A stretch of DNA of 64,000 bases from CADEDV01 sp964596345. GTDB lineage: Bacteria; Bacteroidota; Bacteroidia; Chitinophagales; Chitinophagaceae. The notes beneath the pieces were generated by a model that saw nothing but the letters and a program-made list of their open reading frames with translations, did not search any database and was not told the origin of the DNA. The stretch is from positions 434,001 to 498,000 of the forward strand of contig CAZQSZ010000002.1 of assembly GCA_964596345.1 (NCBI GenBank), given 5' to 3'. The translations under genes and the position numbers were made by a program. This document shows positions 8,429 to 16,872 of this stretch, in pieces (positions within the stretch are counted from its first letter, which is position 1; every line of letters begins with the position of its first letter).

Positions 8429-8938
8429 TCATGAATTTAATAGTAAGAATTTATTTTTAAGTTTTTCTTTGATACGCCCCAACTTTGTTCCAACATTTGA
8501 AACAGAAAGGCCCAATATTTCTCCAATTTCAGCATGGCTTTTATCTTCCAAATACAGTAGTGTAAGAGCTTTATCAAGGTCATTTAGTTCAGCAATAAAC
8601 TGCTCCAATTGATTTAGTTGCTCTTCTCTATTGTTACCTAATTCTTCTTGGACATTAAGATGATTATCATTTAAGCCAATGTATTGATTCTGCTTAGTAG
8701 AATTTTTCCGGTAATACGAAATGGCTACATTCAACGATATGCGATACAACCAGGTTGTAATTGCAAAATCAGCATTATACTTTGGCAACGACTTCCAGAT
8801 TTGTATCATCATTTCCTGCATAACATCTTGCCTGTCGTCATCATGCTTGCAATAGGTTCTGGCTACTTTGTACAAAATACCTTTATGCCGTTCAATGATT
8901 TGCTGAAACTGAATATTTAATGCCTTTTGGTTTATCAT
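8429..8938 (-). CDS. ECF RNA polymerase sigma factor
   Basis: 169 residues from ATG 8938, chosen because it overlaps the TGA of the upstream hydrolase gene (ATGA), a coupling arrangement. Region 2 is visible as DDRQDVMQEMMIQIWKSLPK...FAITTWLYRISLNVAISYYRK, and region 4 as LNDLDKALTLLYLEDKSHAE followed by IGEILGLSVSNVGTKLGRIK. The protein directs RNA polymerase to an unknown set of promoters. It is co-transcribed with a secreted hydrolase upstream and a membrane protein downstream that may hold it inactive. Confidence 0.92.
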   Translation of the reverse strand: MINQKALNIQFQQIIERHKGILYKVARTYCKHDDDRQDVMQEMMIQIWKSLPKYNADFAITTWLYRISLNVAISYYRKNSTKQNQYIGLNDNHLNVQEELGNNREEQLNQLEQFIAELNDLDKALTLLYLEDKSHAEIGEILGLSVSNVGTKLGRIKEKLKNKFLLLNS

Positions 8939-9984
8939 AATGCCACAAACCATTTTTTTACTTCTTCAAATCCTTGCTTATTATACTTAATGCTGCTATG
9001 CGTTGCTTCGTTAATAATTTGCACTTTGGCTTTACTGTTTTCTGTAACAGCTTTCTTCAATATTTCCGCATTAAAAGCTTCATCTCTGCTACCAATTATT
9101 ACCAATGCAGGAACGCTAATTGATTTTAACCCCTCTGCATAGTCTTCCGGTGCCATGCTCATGTTTGCCCGGTAGGTGTATTTTCTAAGCGGCATTTTTT
9201 CGGGCAAATTGAAGAATAATACAGGTAAGCTATCTTTAGAATGATTGCCAAGTTCATTAAACATTTTTAATCCGATAATTCTGCCAATATGAATTTTCAT
9301 ACCCGGCTCTAGTGTGTCAGTTACTGCTGGTTGAGATTGTTGAATTGCAGGTGAGTTATGCCCAATTAATGGTGCAAACAATAGTATTCCATCTATTTTT
9401 AGTTTATTTTTATTCATTGCATAGTTCAAAGTTACGCCACCACCCATTGAATGCCCTGCAATAATTATTTTACCCTTTGGTTTCTGTTTACGAAGAAACT
9501 TTACAATATCAATAATATCATCAGCGTATTGATTTATGTAGTCTACGTCTCCATCTTTACCTGCCGATTTTCCATGGCCTCTCAAATCAATTGCAAAAAC
9601 CTCTGCTTTGGTTGCTTCTTGCAATAGCTTGGCTGTTTTATTGTATTCAAACCCTGTACTTTTTACTCCATGAATGAATATGATAGTATTGTTTGATTTA
9701 TGCGGAAACTGATAAGCAAATATTTTCTTATTGTCTCTTACTGTGAAGTAAAAGGATTTGAAACTATTGACATGGCCATGGTCACTTTCTTTCTTCGTTT
9801 CCAGATTATTATTCTTTAGTTGGTAAGGTTTAAAAGTGGGGTCAGGCATGTTGATAAGCTTGGTTGCCTCTGCTACCATGCTATCCTTATTTCCATTAAA
9901 ATAATCTTGAAGGATACTCTGCCCACAAACTGATGAAGCGGTGAACATTAATAGAAATAATGAAGCAGTCTTTATCATTCTCAT
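8935..9984 (-). CDS. Exported alpha/beta hydrolase (lysophospholipase-like)
   Basis: I start at ATG 9984 (MRMIKTASLFLLMFTASSVC, then GQ) because it gives a clean signal peptide; an in-frame ATG at 10035 adds 17 residues ahead of it. The 349-residue product carries the Hydrolase_4/monoglyceride-lipase pattern: FIHGVKSTGFEYNKTAKLLQ, then VFAIDLRGHGKSAG, the nucleophile elbow IIAGHSMGGG, a late Asp region (VIIGSRDEAF) and a catalytic His in NEATHSS. It probably hydrolyses lipids or esters in the periplasm. Its stop overlaps the start of the ECF sigma gene, so it belongs to the same operon. Confidence 0.88.
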   Translation of the reverse strand: MRMIKTASLFLLMFTASSVCGQSILQDYFNGNKDSMVAEATKLINMPDPTFKPYQLKNNNLETKKESDHGHVNSFKSFYFTVRDNKKIFAYQFPHKSNNTIIFIHGVKSTGFEYNKTAKLLQEATKAEVFAIDLRGHGKSAGKDGDVDYINQYADDIIDIVKFLRKQKPKGKIIIAGHSMGGGVTLNYAMNKNKLKIDGILLFAPLIGHNSPAIQQSQPAVTDTLEPGMKIHIGRIIGLKMFNELGNHSKDSLPVLFFNLPEKMPLRKYTYRANMSMAPEDYAEGLKSISVPALVIIGSRDEAFNAEILKKAVTENSKAKVQIINEATHSSIKYNKQGFEEVKKWFVAL

Positions 9985-10185
9985 TTTTTTAAACTTTGTT
10001 TTATCAATTATTCGCAGGTAGTTTAATAAAATCACAAGTTTGGGAAAATATTTATTGCCAGGTTTTGAGCAGTCTGATAAAGGTTATATCCAACATAAGT
10101 ACAGCTCTTAATTATAAGTGCGTCATAATGAGCAATATTTGAGTATATCTTTGCCCATAGCAAGTTCTTTATAGCAGGGAATTAC

Positions 10186-11052
10186 TTATGCTGAATTGAG
10201 TTTTGCACCTTTCTGTACACTGATAATTCTCTTCATTGCATCTATGTTACCGCTATCAAGTGATAAAATTTCATCGAGCCACATATTTACTATAGCCAAC
10301 AATTCAGCTTTTGGAACCTGGCAGGTGTTTCTCTCAAATTGATTAGGTAGTTTTATTTCACCATTGTCAATCATTTCAAGTGTCGTTTTAATGGCACTTC
10401 CTCTTTCACAGACCACATCAACTATTCCTGCATCCAGCATAGAAGCCGAATCCCACTTTGTGCCAGAACGTATCATTTGATTTGCTCTGGAAAAGCCAAT
10501 ACGCCTTGTAAGGAAACTGTATGCTCCCATGCCTGGAAATGTTCCAAACATAACCTCAGGAAAGCGGAACTTTACTTGTTCTTCAGCTATTATATAATTG
10601 CCTGCAAGGGCACATTCAAACCCACCTCCAAAGGCATTCCCCTGTAGTGCTGAAACAACTACAACATTATCATTTAAGAAAGCTTTATTAATACAGTCAA
10701 GTACATTAATGCACTTATAAGCATAGTCCCTTATTAATGAAATATCATTTTTATTTCTGATGCAGCTTTCAAACAGTTCTAAATCGCCACCCATATTCCA
10801 AACGTGGCTATTGGCAGAAATCATTATTACAAATTTTATTTGCTCTTTCGTAATAAGAGATGCTATATCGCCAATGCAATCAGAATAATCACAAACTGTT
10901 TCATAAGAATAATGCACTTCACTTTCAGAACCAATTTTAATCCAAAGTACTTGCCTGTATCCATCTACTTTTATCTGAATATTCTTTCTTAAACTTATGA
11001 ACATAAAAGAGGTAATTATTTTTTTATCATTTTCATACTTTTCCCAAATCAT
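10186..11052 (-). CDS. RpfF-like crotonase, candidate diffusible signal factor (DSF) synthase
   Basis: 288 residues of the enoyl-CoA hydratase (crotonase) fold. From memory of Xanthomonas RpfF, several blocks match closely: NMGGDLELFESCIR (about 86-99), DYAYKCINVL, LQGNAFGGGFECALAG (137-151), IIAEEQVKFRFPEVMF (154-169) and FPGMGAYSFLTRRI. The two catalytic glutamates of RpfF fall in GGFE and FPEV, 20 residues apart; here they are E146 and E166 with the same spacing. RpfF makes cis-2-unsaturated fatty-acid signals from acyl-ACP. No RpfC/RpfG-like sensor is next to the gene. Ordinary crotonase function is the alternative. An in-frame Met at residue 17 is another possible start. Confidence 0.75.
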   Translation of the reverse strand: MIWEKYENDKKIITSFMFISLRKNIQIKVDGYRQVLWIKIGSESEVHYSYETVCDYSDCIGDIASLITKEQIKFVIMISANSHVWNMGGDLELFESCIRNKNDISLIRDYAYKCINVLDCINKAFLNDNVVVVSALQGNAFGGGFECALAGNYIIAEEQVKFRFPEVMFGTFPGMGAYSFLTRRIGFSRANQMIRSGTKWDSASMLDAGIVDVVCERGSAIKTTLEMIDNGEIKLPNQFERNTCQVPKAELLAIVNMWLDEILSLDSGNIDAMKRIISVQKGAKLNSA

Positions 11053-11058
11053 TTTTCC

Positions 11059-11254
11059 CTACTTATCAAAGAATTGTGTACCAGCAAAAGCCAAACTGTC
11101 CTTGCTTTGAAAGGCTCTGTTATTAGGTTTGGCAAAATCAAAAACAAATTCTCTTTCTTTGTCATTAATGTTAATAAATTTAGTGTCGTCATAATCTACA
11201 ATGAGTTTAAAGCTTCACCATCACAATATCATCATTCAACTCAATCATTGGCAT
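11059..11254 (-). pseudogene. Possible remnant of a small gene, one frameshift
   Basis: From ATG 11254 the frame gives MPMIELNDDIVMVKL and stops. In another frame the sequence goes on as LKLIVDYDDTKFININDKER...AFAGTQFFDK to a stop at 11059. The composition of both parts is protein-like and a single indel near 11210 would join them (about 64 residues). I do not recognise the product. It lies between the RpfF-like gene and a lipoprotein gene on the same strand. Confidence 0.3.
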
Positions 11255-11265
11255 TTTAAGTAATT

Positions 11266-11694
11266 TTAGTGGCTGTATGTAACTCTAAACTCACCCCCAG
11301 TAACAGTATTAGATAACACCAACGAATTTTCATCTAACTGTGTAATATCCTGAATCACACCATCAATCGTAATTTTTCGTTCATTATCAGTAAATGCCCA
11401 ATTAAAAACATCTTTTACGCTATTGGGTGCAGAGCCACTACAGGCAATAGTGCTTTCATTTAACTCCATTCCGCCATCCTTGCTAAATATCCATTTATCA
11501 TCTTTGTCGCAGTCTGAAATCCATCCATTAAAGTAGTCTGTCCAAACTGTTGAAGGAGGTATTTTTCCTTCATACTTTTTCATAATCCATGGCCTTGCTG
11601 TCAGAAAATCCAGTTTGCTGGGCGATGAATTATCTTTTTTACAAGAAGTAAATACAATAAGAAAAAGTACTGTGATGCTGAGTATTTTTTTCAT
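11266..11694 (-). CDS. Lipocalin-like lipoprotein
   Basis: 142 residues with a lipoprotein signal (MKKILSITVLFLIVFTSCKK; the lipobox Cys is followed by KKD). The mature part follows a pattern also found in the products at 15858 and 16434: a W near the start, a Cys followed by KDD (DCDKDDKWIF), a G-rich turn, a second Cys and then a W-containing strand (FNWAFTDNERKITIDG). That is typical of small lipocalin-like lipoproteins abundant in Bacteroidota. Function unknown. Confidence 0.75.
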   Translation of the reverse strand: MKKILSITVLFLIVFTSCKKDNSSPSKLDFLTARPWIMKKYEGKIPPSTVWTDYFNGWISDCDKDDKWIFSKDGGMELNESTIACSGSAPNSVKDVFNWAFTDNERKITIDGVIQDITQLDENSLVLSNTVTGGEFRVTYSH

Positions 11695-11850
11695 GACTTT
11701 AATAATTTAGTTATATATCTGACACCGGATATGCTTTTTAGGTTGGGTAGATTTGATTACTATTTCTTTTGCCAAATTTTAAAAATAAATTAGTATGCTT
11801 CTACAGAAAATTAACTCTATAACTTTAGCATCTGTTTATTCTTTAGCTGA

Positions 11851-12243
11851 CTAAAAAAAATGTGCCAAAGTTGGTATTGTCATTACTCCTGTGGCAGTAG
11901 CTGTGCCGGTACTTGATTTAGCTTCTGTACCGTTTGCATATATTTTCATAACTGCAGTTTGTCCGGCAGCTCCCGTTGTTGATGAACTTGCACCTATGCC
12001 AAAGCCATATATGTTGGCGGGGTAGGTTATTTCTATACTCCATGGCAACGAAATATTATTAAGCACAGTATTGCCATTTACATTGTCATTGTAGATAACA
12101 GTGAGTTTACCGCTAAAGTTTCCTGTTATTTCGTACTTCACCCGTTTTGTTTGTTCAGCAGGTGGGTCATTAGGTTTGTTGCATGAAAACATTAGAACTG
12201 AACTAATAGCGACGATGGCCGCTATAATTTTAAATTGTTTCAT
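11851..12243 (-). CDS. Small lipoprotein
   Basis: 130 residues with a lipobox (VLMFSC followed by NKPND). The mature domain begins VKYEITGNFSGKLTVIYNDN and later has LPWSIEITYPANIYGFGIGA, then a Thr/Gly/Ala-rich strand; it reads as a single small beta sandwich, similar to MmpS-like or immunoglobulin-like periplasmic domains. No enzyme motif is present. It is transcribed away from the histidine kinase gene, and the space between them holds the repeated motif at 12335-12372, so both could be under that control. Confidence 0.65.
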   Translation of the reverse strand: MKQFKIIAAIVAISSVLMFSCNKPNDPPAEQTKRVKYEITGNFSGKLTVIYNDNVNGNTVLNNISLPWSIEITYPANIYGFGIGASSSTTGAAGQTAVMKIYANGTEAKSSTGTATATGVMTIPTLAHFF

Positions 12244-12334
12244 TTTAGTACATTTAATATTTTATGTATGATTTAGTTGACACTTTTATAGTAGTGTAAA
12301 ACTAAACCCCGAATGCTTTGTAGTAAGTACCCTG

Positions 12335-12411
12335 CAACAAGTAATTATTTCTACTGGTTTTCAGGTATATTTTTAAGCCTCAGCTTTAACACCCTTATTT
12401 TGGTATTTTTG
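12335..12411 (+). promoter_or_regulatory. Repeated motif copy 2 plus -7 element upstream of the histidine kinase gene
   Basis: 12351-12372 is identical over 22 bases to 4897-4918 (CTACTGGTTTTCAGG then TATATTT). The left arm CAACAAGTA (12335-12343) keeps 7 of 9 positions of the arm in copy 1 at the same 8-base spacing. A -7 box TATTTTTG follows at 12404-12411, 27 bases before the ATG, so the motif sits where an activator would bind. Confidence 0.5.
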
Positions 12412-12437
12412 CCAGATTAAATACTTACACTTTACAA

Positions 12438-14456
12438 ATGATTAAACACTTTGTGTTTTCTGTATTTTTTATTTTGGCTGCCGCATGTTGCAACGCACAA
12501 CTTATTTATTCGTTGGATGATGATAAAAGTTATGTAGCCAATACAGAGGCAAAGCTTGCATCATCTGTTACTGATAGTGCAAAGGGTTATTTGTCTTTCA
12601 AACTCTATGTGCTTTGTAAACTAATTAATGATACCAGCAAGTCAAAGTTTTATTATGATAAGGCAGTTGCATTAAGCCAATCACATCCATTTTTAAATGC
12701 CATTTCTTATTATTATAAAGCCCATACCCTTTATACGTCCGGAAATATTCCGGCTATTGAAGCAAACCTTATGAAGGGGGATTCTCTATTATCAGCCTTT
12801 ACTCACAAAGATGCCTATGAATTTAGGGCACATGTATGGCATGCTTACAGCACGTTTAAGCAGATAATGGCAGATGAAAAATCTGCTATGGATGGTTTTT
12901 TAAATAAAGCTTTACCCTATGCTGAGAAATCTGGTAACCTTTTCTTGGTAGGAAATATAAAAAAATCGATTGCCACCGTCTTTATGAATGCCCAGCAGCC
13001 GGAATTGGCTACAGTTTATTTGCTTGATGCTGGAACTAATATTAGTGCATCACCGGAAGATAACCCTACCAGGCTTGAAACACTATCGGAAACATATATT
13101 TACACTGCTGAAAACTTTGTACGACTTTTAAAATATGATTCTGCCAAAATCTATTTAGATAAGGTCAAAATAATTTTGATAAATAGTCCTAAATCAAATC
13201 TTAACCTACCATATTTTTACGCAGAAGGAATCTACTTTGATGGAATAAGTGACTATAAGAATGCAATAATAAGTTTTGATAAAGGGATATTACTTGGCAA
13301 AGATTATGGTTCAAAAGTGGGATATACCTTAAACCGGCTAAAAAATGGTAAGCTAAAATCTTTGTATCAAAGCAAAAACTATACAGAAGCCATTTCAGTA
13401 ACTACTGAATTACTCAAAGATCCTTTAGCTTTTGAGCATGACCGCCAAGACCTATACAAGTATTTATACAAAAGCTATGCTGCCTTAGGTAATAGGAAAG
13501 ATGCTTTCATGTGGTCTGAAAAATATATCGAATTAAAAGACAGCCTTCACAAAAAAGAAGTAGCTGTGGGCATAGCGGATGTTGAAAAGAAATACACTGC
13601 TGCTGAAAAGGAGAAAAAAATTATTCAGCTACAGCTCGAAAAAGAAACCGCTATCTTAAATAAAAAAAACAGCAGGCTTATAATAATATCACTTTCAATT
13701 GCCACACTATTATTACTAAGTTTATCCATTTTGGGTTTTCGTTTAAGCAGAAATGCAAAAAAATTATCTGCTCAAAAAGAAATCACCTATCTGCAACAAT
13801 TGAACGAAGTAGAGAGTCAGCAACAGCTTGAACTGACGCAGGCTCTATTGCAAGGTGAGGAGAAGGAAAGAAAGCGACTGGCTGGTGATTTGCATGATGG
13901 ACTTGGCGGTATGCTGGCAGGCGTAAAAATAAATTTGTCAAGAATGCTCAAATATAATTCTCAAGAAATCTTTAGTAATGATTTACCAAGGGTCATAAAA
14001 CAATTAGATAACTCTGTAAATGAACTACGACGTATTGCAAAGAATATGATGCCTGAAACTTTGATGAATTCAGGGCTCGAAGTAGCATTAAAAGATATGT
14101 GTGAGTCATTATTATCTGACAAGACAAAAATTGATTTTCAGGCATTGCGTATTCAAAGTGATATTCCTCAGGAGACACAAGTAACAATTTATAGAATTGT
14201 ACAGGAGCTGTTGGCAAATGCTATTCGTCATGCCAATCCAAAAAACATTCTGGTACAATGCAGCCAAAACAAAAATCGTTTTTTCATTACGGTAGAAGAT
14301 GATGGAAAGGGATTTGATAAAAATGACACCGCTAATAATGGTATTGGCTTAGTTAATGTGAAAAATAGGGTTAACTTCTTAGAAGGTCATTTTGAAATTC
14401 ATTCCAATATTGGCGATGGAACCACTATAAACATAGAATTTAATGTTACCAAATAG
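12438..14456 (+). CDS. Membrane sensor histidine kinase, NarL-type (TPR sensor, HisKA_3)
   Basis: 672 residues: a signal peptide (MIKHFVFSVFFILAAACCNA), a helical periplasmic region with TPR-like repeats (about 50-370), a coiled coil (375-410), one membrane helix (about 413-434), then a second coiled coil and the kinase. The phosphoacceptor is H486 in ERKRLAGDLHDGLGGML, the HisKA_3 motif. The ATPase domain shows the N box (VQELLANAIRHANPKNI), VEDDGKGFD and GIGLVNVKNRV. It should phosphorylate the response regulator encoded immediately downstream, whose start overlaps this stop by 14 bases. This TPR-membrane-HisKA_3 layout is common in Bacteroidota; the stimulus is unknown. Confidence 0.93.
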   Translation: MIKHFVFSVFFILAAACCNAQLIYSLDDDKSYVANTEAKLASSVTDSAKGYLSFKLYVLCKLINDTSKSKFYYDKAVALSQSHPFLNAISYYYKAHTLYTSGNIPAIEANLMKGDSLLSAFTHKDAYEFRAHVWHAYSTFKQIMADEKSAMDGFLNKALPYAEKSGNLFLVGNIKKSIATVFMNAQQPELATVYLLDAGTNISASPEDNPTRLETLSETYIYTAENFVRLLKYDSAKIYLDKVKIILINSPKSNLNLPYFYAEGIYFDGISDYKNAIISFDKGILLGKDYGSKVGYTLNRLKNGKLKSLYQSKNYTEAISVTTELLKDPLAFEHDRQDLYKYLYKSYAALGNRKDAFMWSEKYIELKDSLHKKEVAVGIADVEKKYTAAEKEKKIIQLQLEKETAILNKKNSRLIIISLSIATLLLLSLSILGFRLSRNAKKLSAQKEITYLQQLNEVESQQQLELTQALLQGEEKERKRLAGDLHDGLGGMLAGVKINLSRMLKYNSQEIFSNDLPRVIKQLDNSVNELRRIAKNMMPETLMNSGLEVALKDMCESLLSDKTKIDFQALRIQSDIPQETQVTIYRIVQELLANAIRHANPKNILVQCSQNKNRFFITVEDDGKGFDKNDTANNGIGLVNVKNRVNFLEGHFEIHSNIGDGTTINIEFNVTK

Positions 14457-15090
14457 AGAGCATATTAATATAGCAATAATTGATGACCATCCTATAGTAA
14501 TGGAGGGGTTACAAAAGGTTTTAAGAAACGCATATAACTATGTAAACACATTTTGTTTTACTACGGGGAATGATTTTTTAAATTACTTGAAAAATAATGA
14601 ACTGGAAACTGATATTGCTTTATTAGACATAACGTTGCCCGATATTAATGGAATTGAACTTTGCAGGTTAGTGAAGTTAGCCTCTCCAAATGTATGTGTA
14701 CTAGCTTTTAGCAATCATAATGAACGGGGGACAATTTTAAAGATGCTAAAACAAGGGGCCAGTGGCTATTTACTTAAAAATGCTGCTGCTGATGAAGTGG
14801 TACAGTGTATTAATGAAGCAATGAAAGGCAACCTTGCTTTTACGAAGGAAGTAAAGGAAATTATGTCCAAACCTACAATGGATGATTTTAAGGCAGTACC
14901 AGTTTTAACAAAAAGAGAAAAAGAAATTCTAAAACTGATTGCTGATGGTGTAACCACTGCACTTATTGCGGAAAAGCTATTTTTAAGTCCTCTTACAATT
15001 GAAACACATAGAAGAAATTTAATGCAAAAGTTTGAAGTTAAGAATGCACCTGAAATGATTAAAATGGCAATACGGCTTGAATTACTATAG
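14443..15090 (+). CDS. NarL/FixJ-type response regulator
   Basis: 215 residues. The receiver domain starts INIAIIDDHPIVMEGL (acidic pair D14/D15) with phosphorylation site D62 in ALLDITLPD; the switch and lysine region is GASGYLLKNAAADEVVQCI. The C-terminal LuxR HTH runs LTKREKEILKLIADGVTTAL, then AEKLFLSPLTIETHRRNLMQ and KFEVKN. The gene overlaps the kinase gene by 14 bases in another frame. It is the natural candidate for binding the repeated motif found upstream of the kinase (12335-12372) and of the next gene (15173-15205). Confidence 0.95.
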   Translation: MLPNREHINIAIIDDHPIVMEGLQKVLRNAYNYVNTFCFTTGNDFLNYLKNNELETDIALLDITLPDINGIELCRLVKLASPNVCVLAFSNHNERGTILKMLKQGASGYLLKNAAADEVVQCINEAMKGNLAFTKEVKEIMSKPTMDDFKAVPVLTKREKEILKLIADGVTTALIAEKLFLSPLTIETHRRNLMQKFEVKNAPEMIKMAIRLELL

Positions 15091-15172
15091 TATGGCGGTG
15101 ATTTGAGGCTCGACTGTGCTGTGGCATAATATTCTCAGTTACTTTTTTGAAACTGCAAAGCCTACCACCTGA

Positions 15173-15205
15173 TTGCTGGTAGATATTTCTACTGGTAAAT
15201 TGGTA
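15173..15205. promoter_or_regulatory. Repeated motif copy 3 (degenerate)
   Basis: TTTCTACTGG, six bases, then GGTATTTTC (15187-15209). This keeps the CTACTGG-N6-GGTAT core of copies 1 and 2. Three GGTA units occur with 16- and 8-base periods (CTGGTA at 15176, CTGGTA at 15192, TTGGTA at 15200). It lies about 80-110 bases before the lipoprotein gene at 15284. Confidence 0.4.
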
Positions 15206-15283
15206 TTTTCTACTTTTTTTGAGTCTTTAGAAATTGTAGTGCAGCAGTAATAATTAGTTCATGGTCATATTTAAAAAAATATT

Positions 15284-15697
15284 ATGGTAAAAAAAACTAC
15301 AATGGCTTTGGTTGTTATTTGCCAAACTTTACTTTTCGCCTGCGAAAAAGAAAATAATGATTGCTATCTCATTCCTGCAAAAATACTAAGGGCAGATTGT
15401 GACAGAATAATATTTCAACTACTGACATCAGAAAATATAGGAGATGCCAAATGGGTAGATGTTAGAACAGGTCAACAATATTCAAATGTTGTTGCCTACT
15501 CTAATACATGTGCAATCAGTGAAATATTAAACAACAGTAGTACTGATACCTTGTATGTAAATCCGATAAAATTGACCGACAGGACTTTAGTCCCTGATTG
15601 TTATCAATGTCAGGCTATTTCTCAGAATCCACCATTAACGAATGTTGATTTCAAGGAAATTTCTTTGTCCGCTTGTAATGACTCTGAAAATTTGTAG
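15284..15697 (+). CDS. Cysteine-containing lipoprotein
   Basis: 137 residues with a lipobox (QTLLFAC followed by EKENND). The mature part holds further cysteines (DCYLIPAKIL, RADCDRII, SNTCAISE, DCYQCQ, SACND), enough for two or three disulphides in the periplasm. No known domain is recognised. It follows the two-component genes on the same strand but has its own 190-base upstream region carrying motif copy 3, so it may be a target of that system. Confidence 0.65.
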   Translation: MVKKTTMALVVICQTLLFACEKENNDCYLIPAKILRADCDRIIFQLLTSENIGDAKWVDVRTGQQYSNVVAYSNTCAISEILNNSSTDTLYVNPIKLTDRTLVPDCYQCQAISQNPPLTNVDFKEISLSACNDSENL

Positions 15698-15857
15698 GTT
15701 TTTGAAAATTTAGCCAAGGCCAGACAATGCTATGAAGCAGAAGAGTGCAAAGGGCAAAGAAAATCAGTCTTAAATTATTCTGCTCATCTCACCCAACCTC
15801 TTTTAAAAATGCTGTGTCATGTTGTTGAAACAATATTTTTAAACAAACTGAATTTAT

Positions 15858-16361
15858 ATGCAAAAAACTTTCATAGTAGTATTATTTTCTACTGCAGCAT
15901 TTATGTCTTGCCAGAAAGATGCAGTAATTGCAGAGGAACCCTCACTTGTTGGTGAAGCAAATATTAAACAGGCCTTAGTCAATACTGATTGGGTACTAAA
16001 ACACACTTCACTTATTTACAGTCCTGATTTGGTTGACAATAGCGAAGGCGAAGCTTGTAAACAGGATGATATCTACAGATACAAACTTACAGGCAGTGCT
16101 GATGTAGAATTTGGTGCAAATAATTGCTGGGCTGGCTTTCCTGTTCCGCCACCAAATTCAGGCAGTTATGGTACATGGGAGTTACAAGCTAACGGCACTG
16201 TTTTAAAGCAGGTTGTTACCCGTGATGTTCCAGGTTTTATAAATGGTGAAGTTATATTTTGGACAGTTGATTACATTACTGCAAGCAAAATGAGAATAAA
16301 ACGGGTTGTAATAGAACCAGGCAAAACATACACCCAAATGGATACATATATCCGCAAGTAA
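15858..16361 (+). CDS. Lipocalin-like lipoprotein
   Basis: 167 residues with the lipobox FMSC followed by QKDA. The mature protein shows W...L, the ACKQDDIYRYKLTGSADVEF block (Cys followed by DD, then a Gly turn), a second Cys (NNCWAGF), a GTWEL strand and a long C-terminal strand ending in YIRK. The same order of marks occurs in the 11266 and 16434 products, so these are paralogous lipocalin-like lipoproteins. Role unknown. No gene overlaps it. Confidence 0.75.
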   Translation: MQKTFIVVLFSTAAFMSCQKDAVIAEEPSLVGEANIKQALVNTDWVLKHTSLIYSPDLVDNSEGEACKQDDIYRYKLTGSADVEFGANNCWAGFPVPPPNSGSYGTWELQANGTVLKQVVTRDVPGFINGEVIFWTVDYITASKMRIKRVVIEPGKTYTQMDTYIRK

Positions 16362-16433
16362 AACCTCTCACTTTAAAAAGAATTAGTTAGAAACCTTAAT
16401 GATTACTAGGGTTTAAATCACAAAACATTTTTT

Positions 16434-16856
16434 ATGAAAAAAATTATTCTCTCTGCAATTATTCTTGCAACAACCGTAGTTGCATGTAAAAAAGACCCTA
16501 CTACTACATGCCCCAACAGTATGGAATCTATTGCAGGGCCTTACAAAACAATTGCCGTCAAGTATAAGGCCAGCAGCACTGCAATTGAACAAGATTATTT
16601 TGCAATACTTCCTGCCTGCGAAAAAGATGATATTGTTAAACTTAATGTAAATGGTACTGCAGACTATCAGGATGCCGGTACAGCATGTACACCCAATAAT
16701 AGTTATTCCAGTACCTGGTCGGTAAACGGCAACTCAATAACTATGGATGGTACAGCAGGAACTATTCAGTTGTTTGATTGTAAAAAATTAGTGGTAATGG
16801 GTACAGGAGCTTTGGTTCCAGGTGATATTTTAACCGTAACCTACGAAAAACAATAG
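16434..16856 (+). CDS. Lipocalin-like lipoprotein
   Basis: 140 residues starting MKKIILSAIILATTVVACKK; the lipobox is VVAC. The mature part has the family marks: ACEKDDIVKLNVNGTADY, a second Cys (GTACTPNN), YSSTWSVNGNSITMDG and FDCKKLVVM near the end. Paralogue of the 15858 and 11266 products. The next gene starts 17 bases later, so it probably shares a transcript with the exported protein and sigma factor downstream. Confidence 0.75.
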   Translation: MKKIILSAIILATTVVACKKDPTTTCPNSMESIAGPYKTIAVKYKASSTAIEQDYFAILPACEKDDIVKLNVNGTADYQDAGTACTPNNSYSSTWSVNGNSITMDGTAGTIQLFDCKKLVVMGTGALVPGDILTVTYEKQ

Positions 16857-16872
16857 TATCGAAAAAGCATAA

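Noticed and set aside
12438..15090. RpfC/RpfG-like DSF receptor pair serving the RpfF-like protein
   Set aside because: The kinase is a TPR-HisKA_3 type and the regulator a NarL type with HTH; neither has the RpfC sensor layout or an HD-GYP domain.
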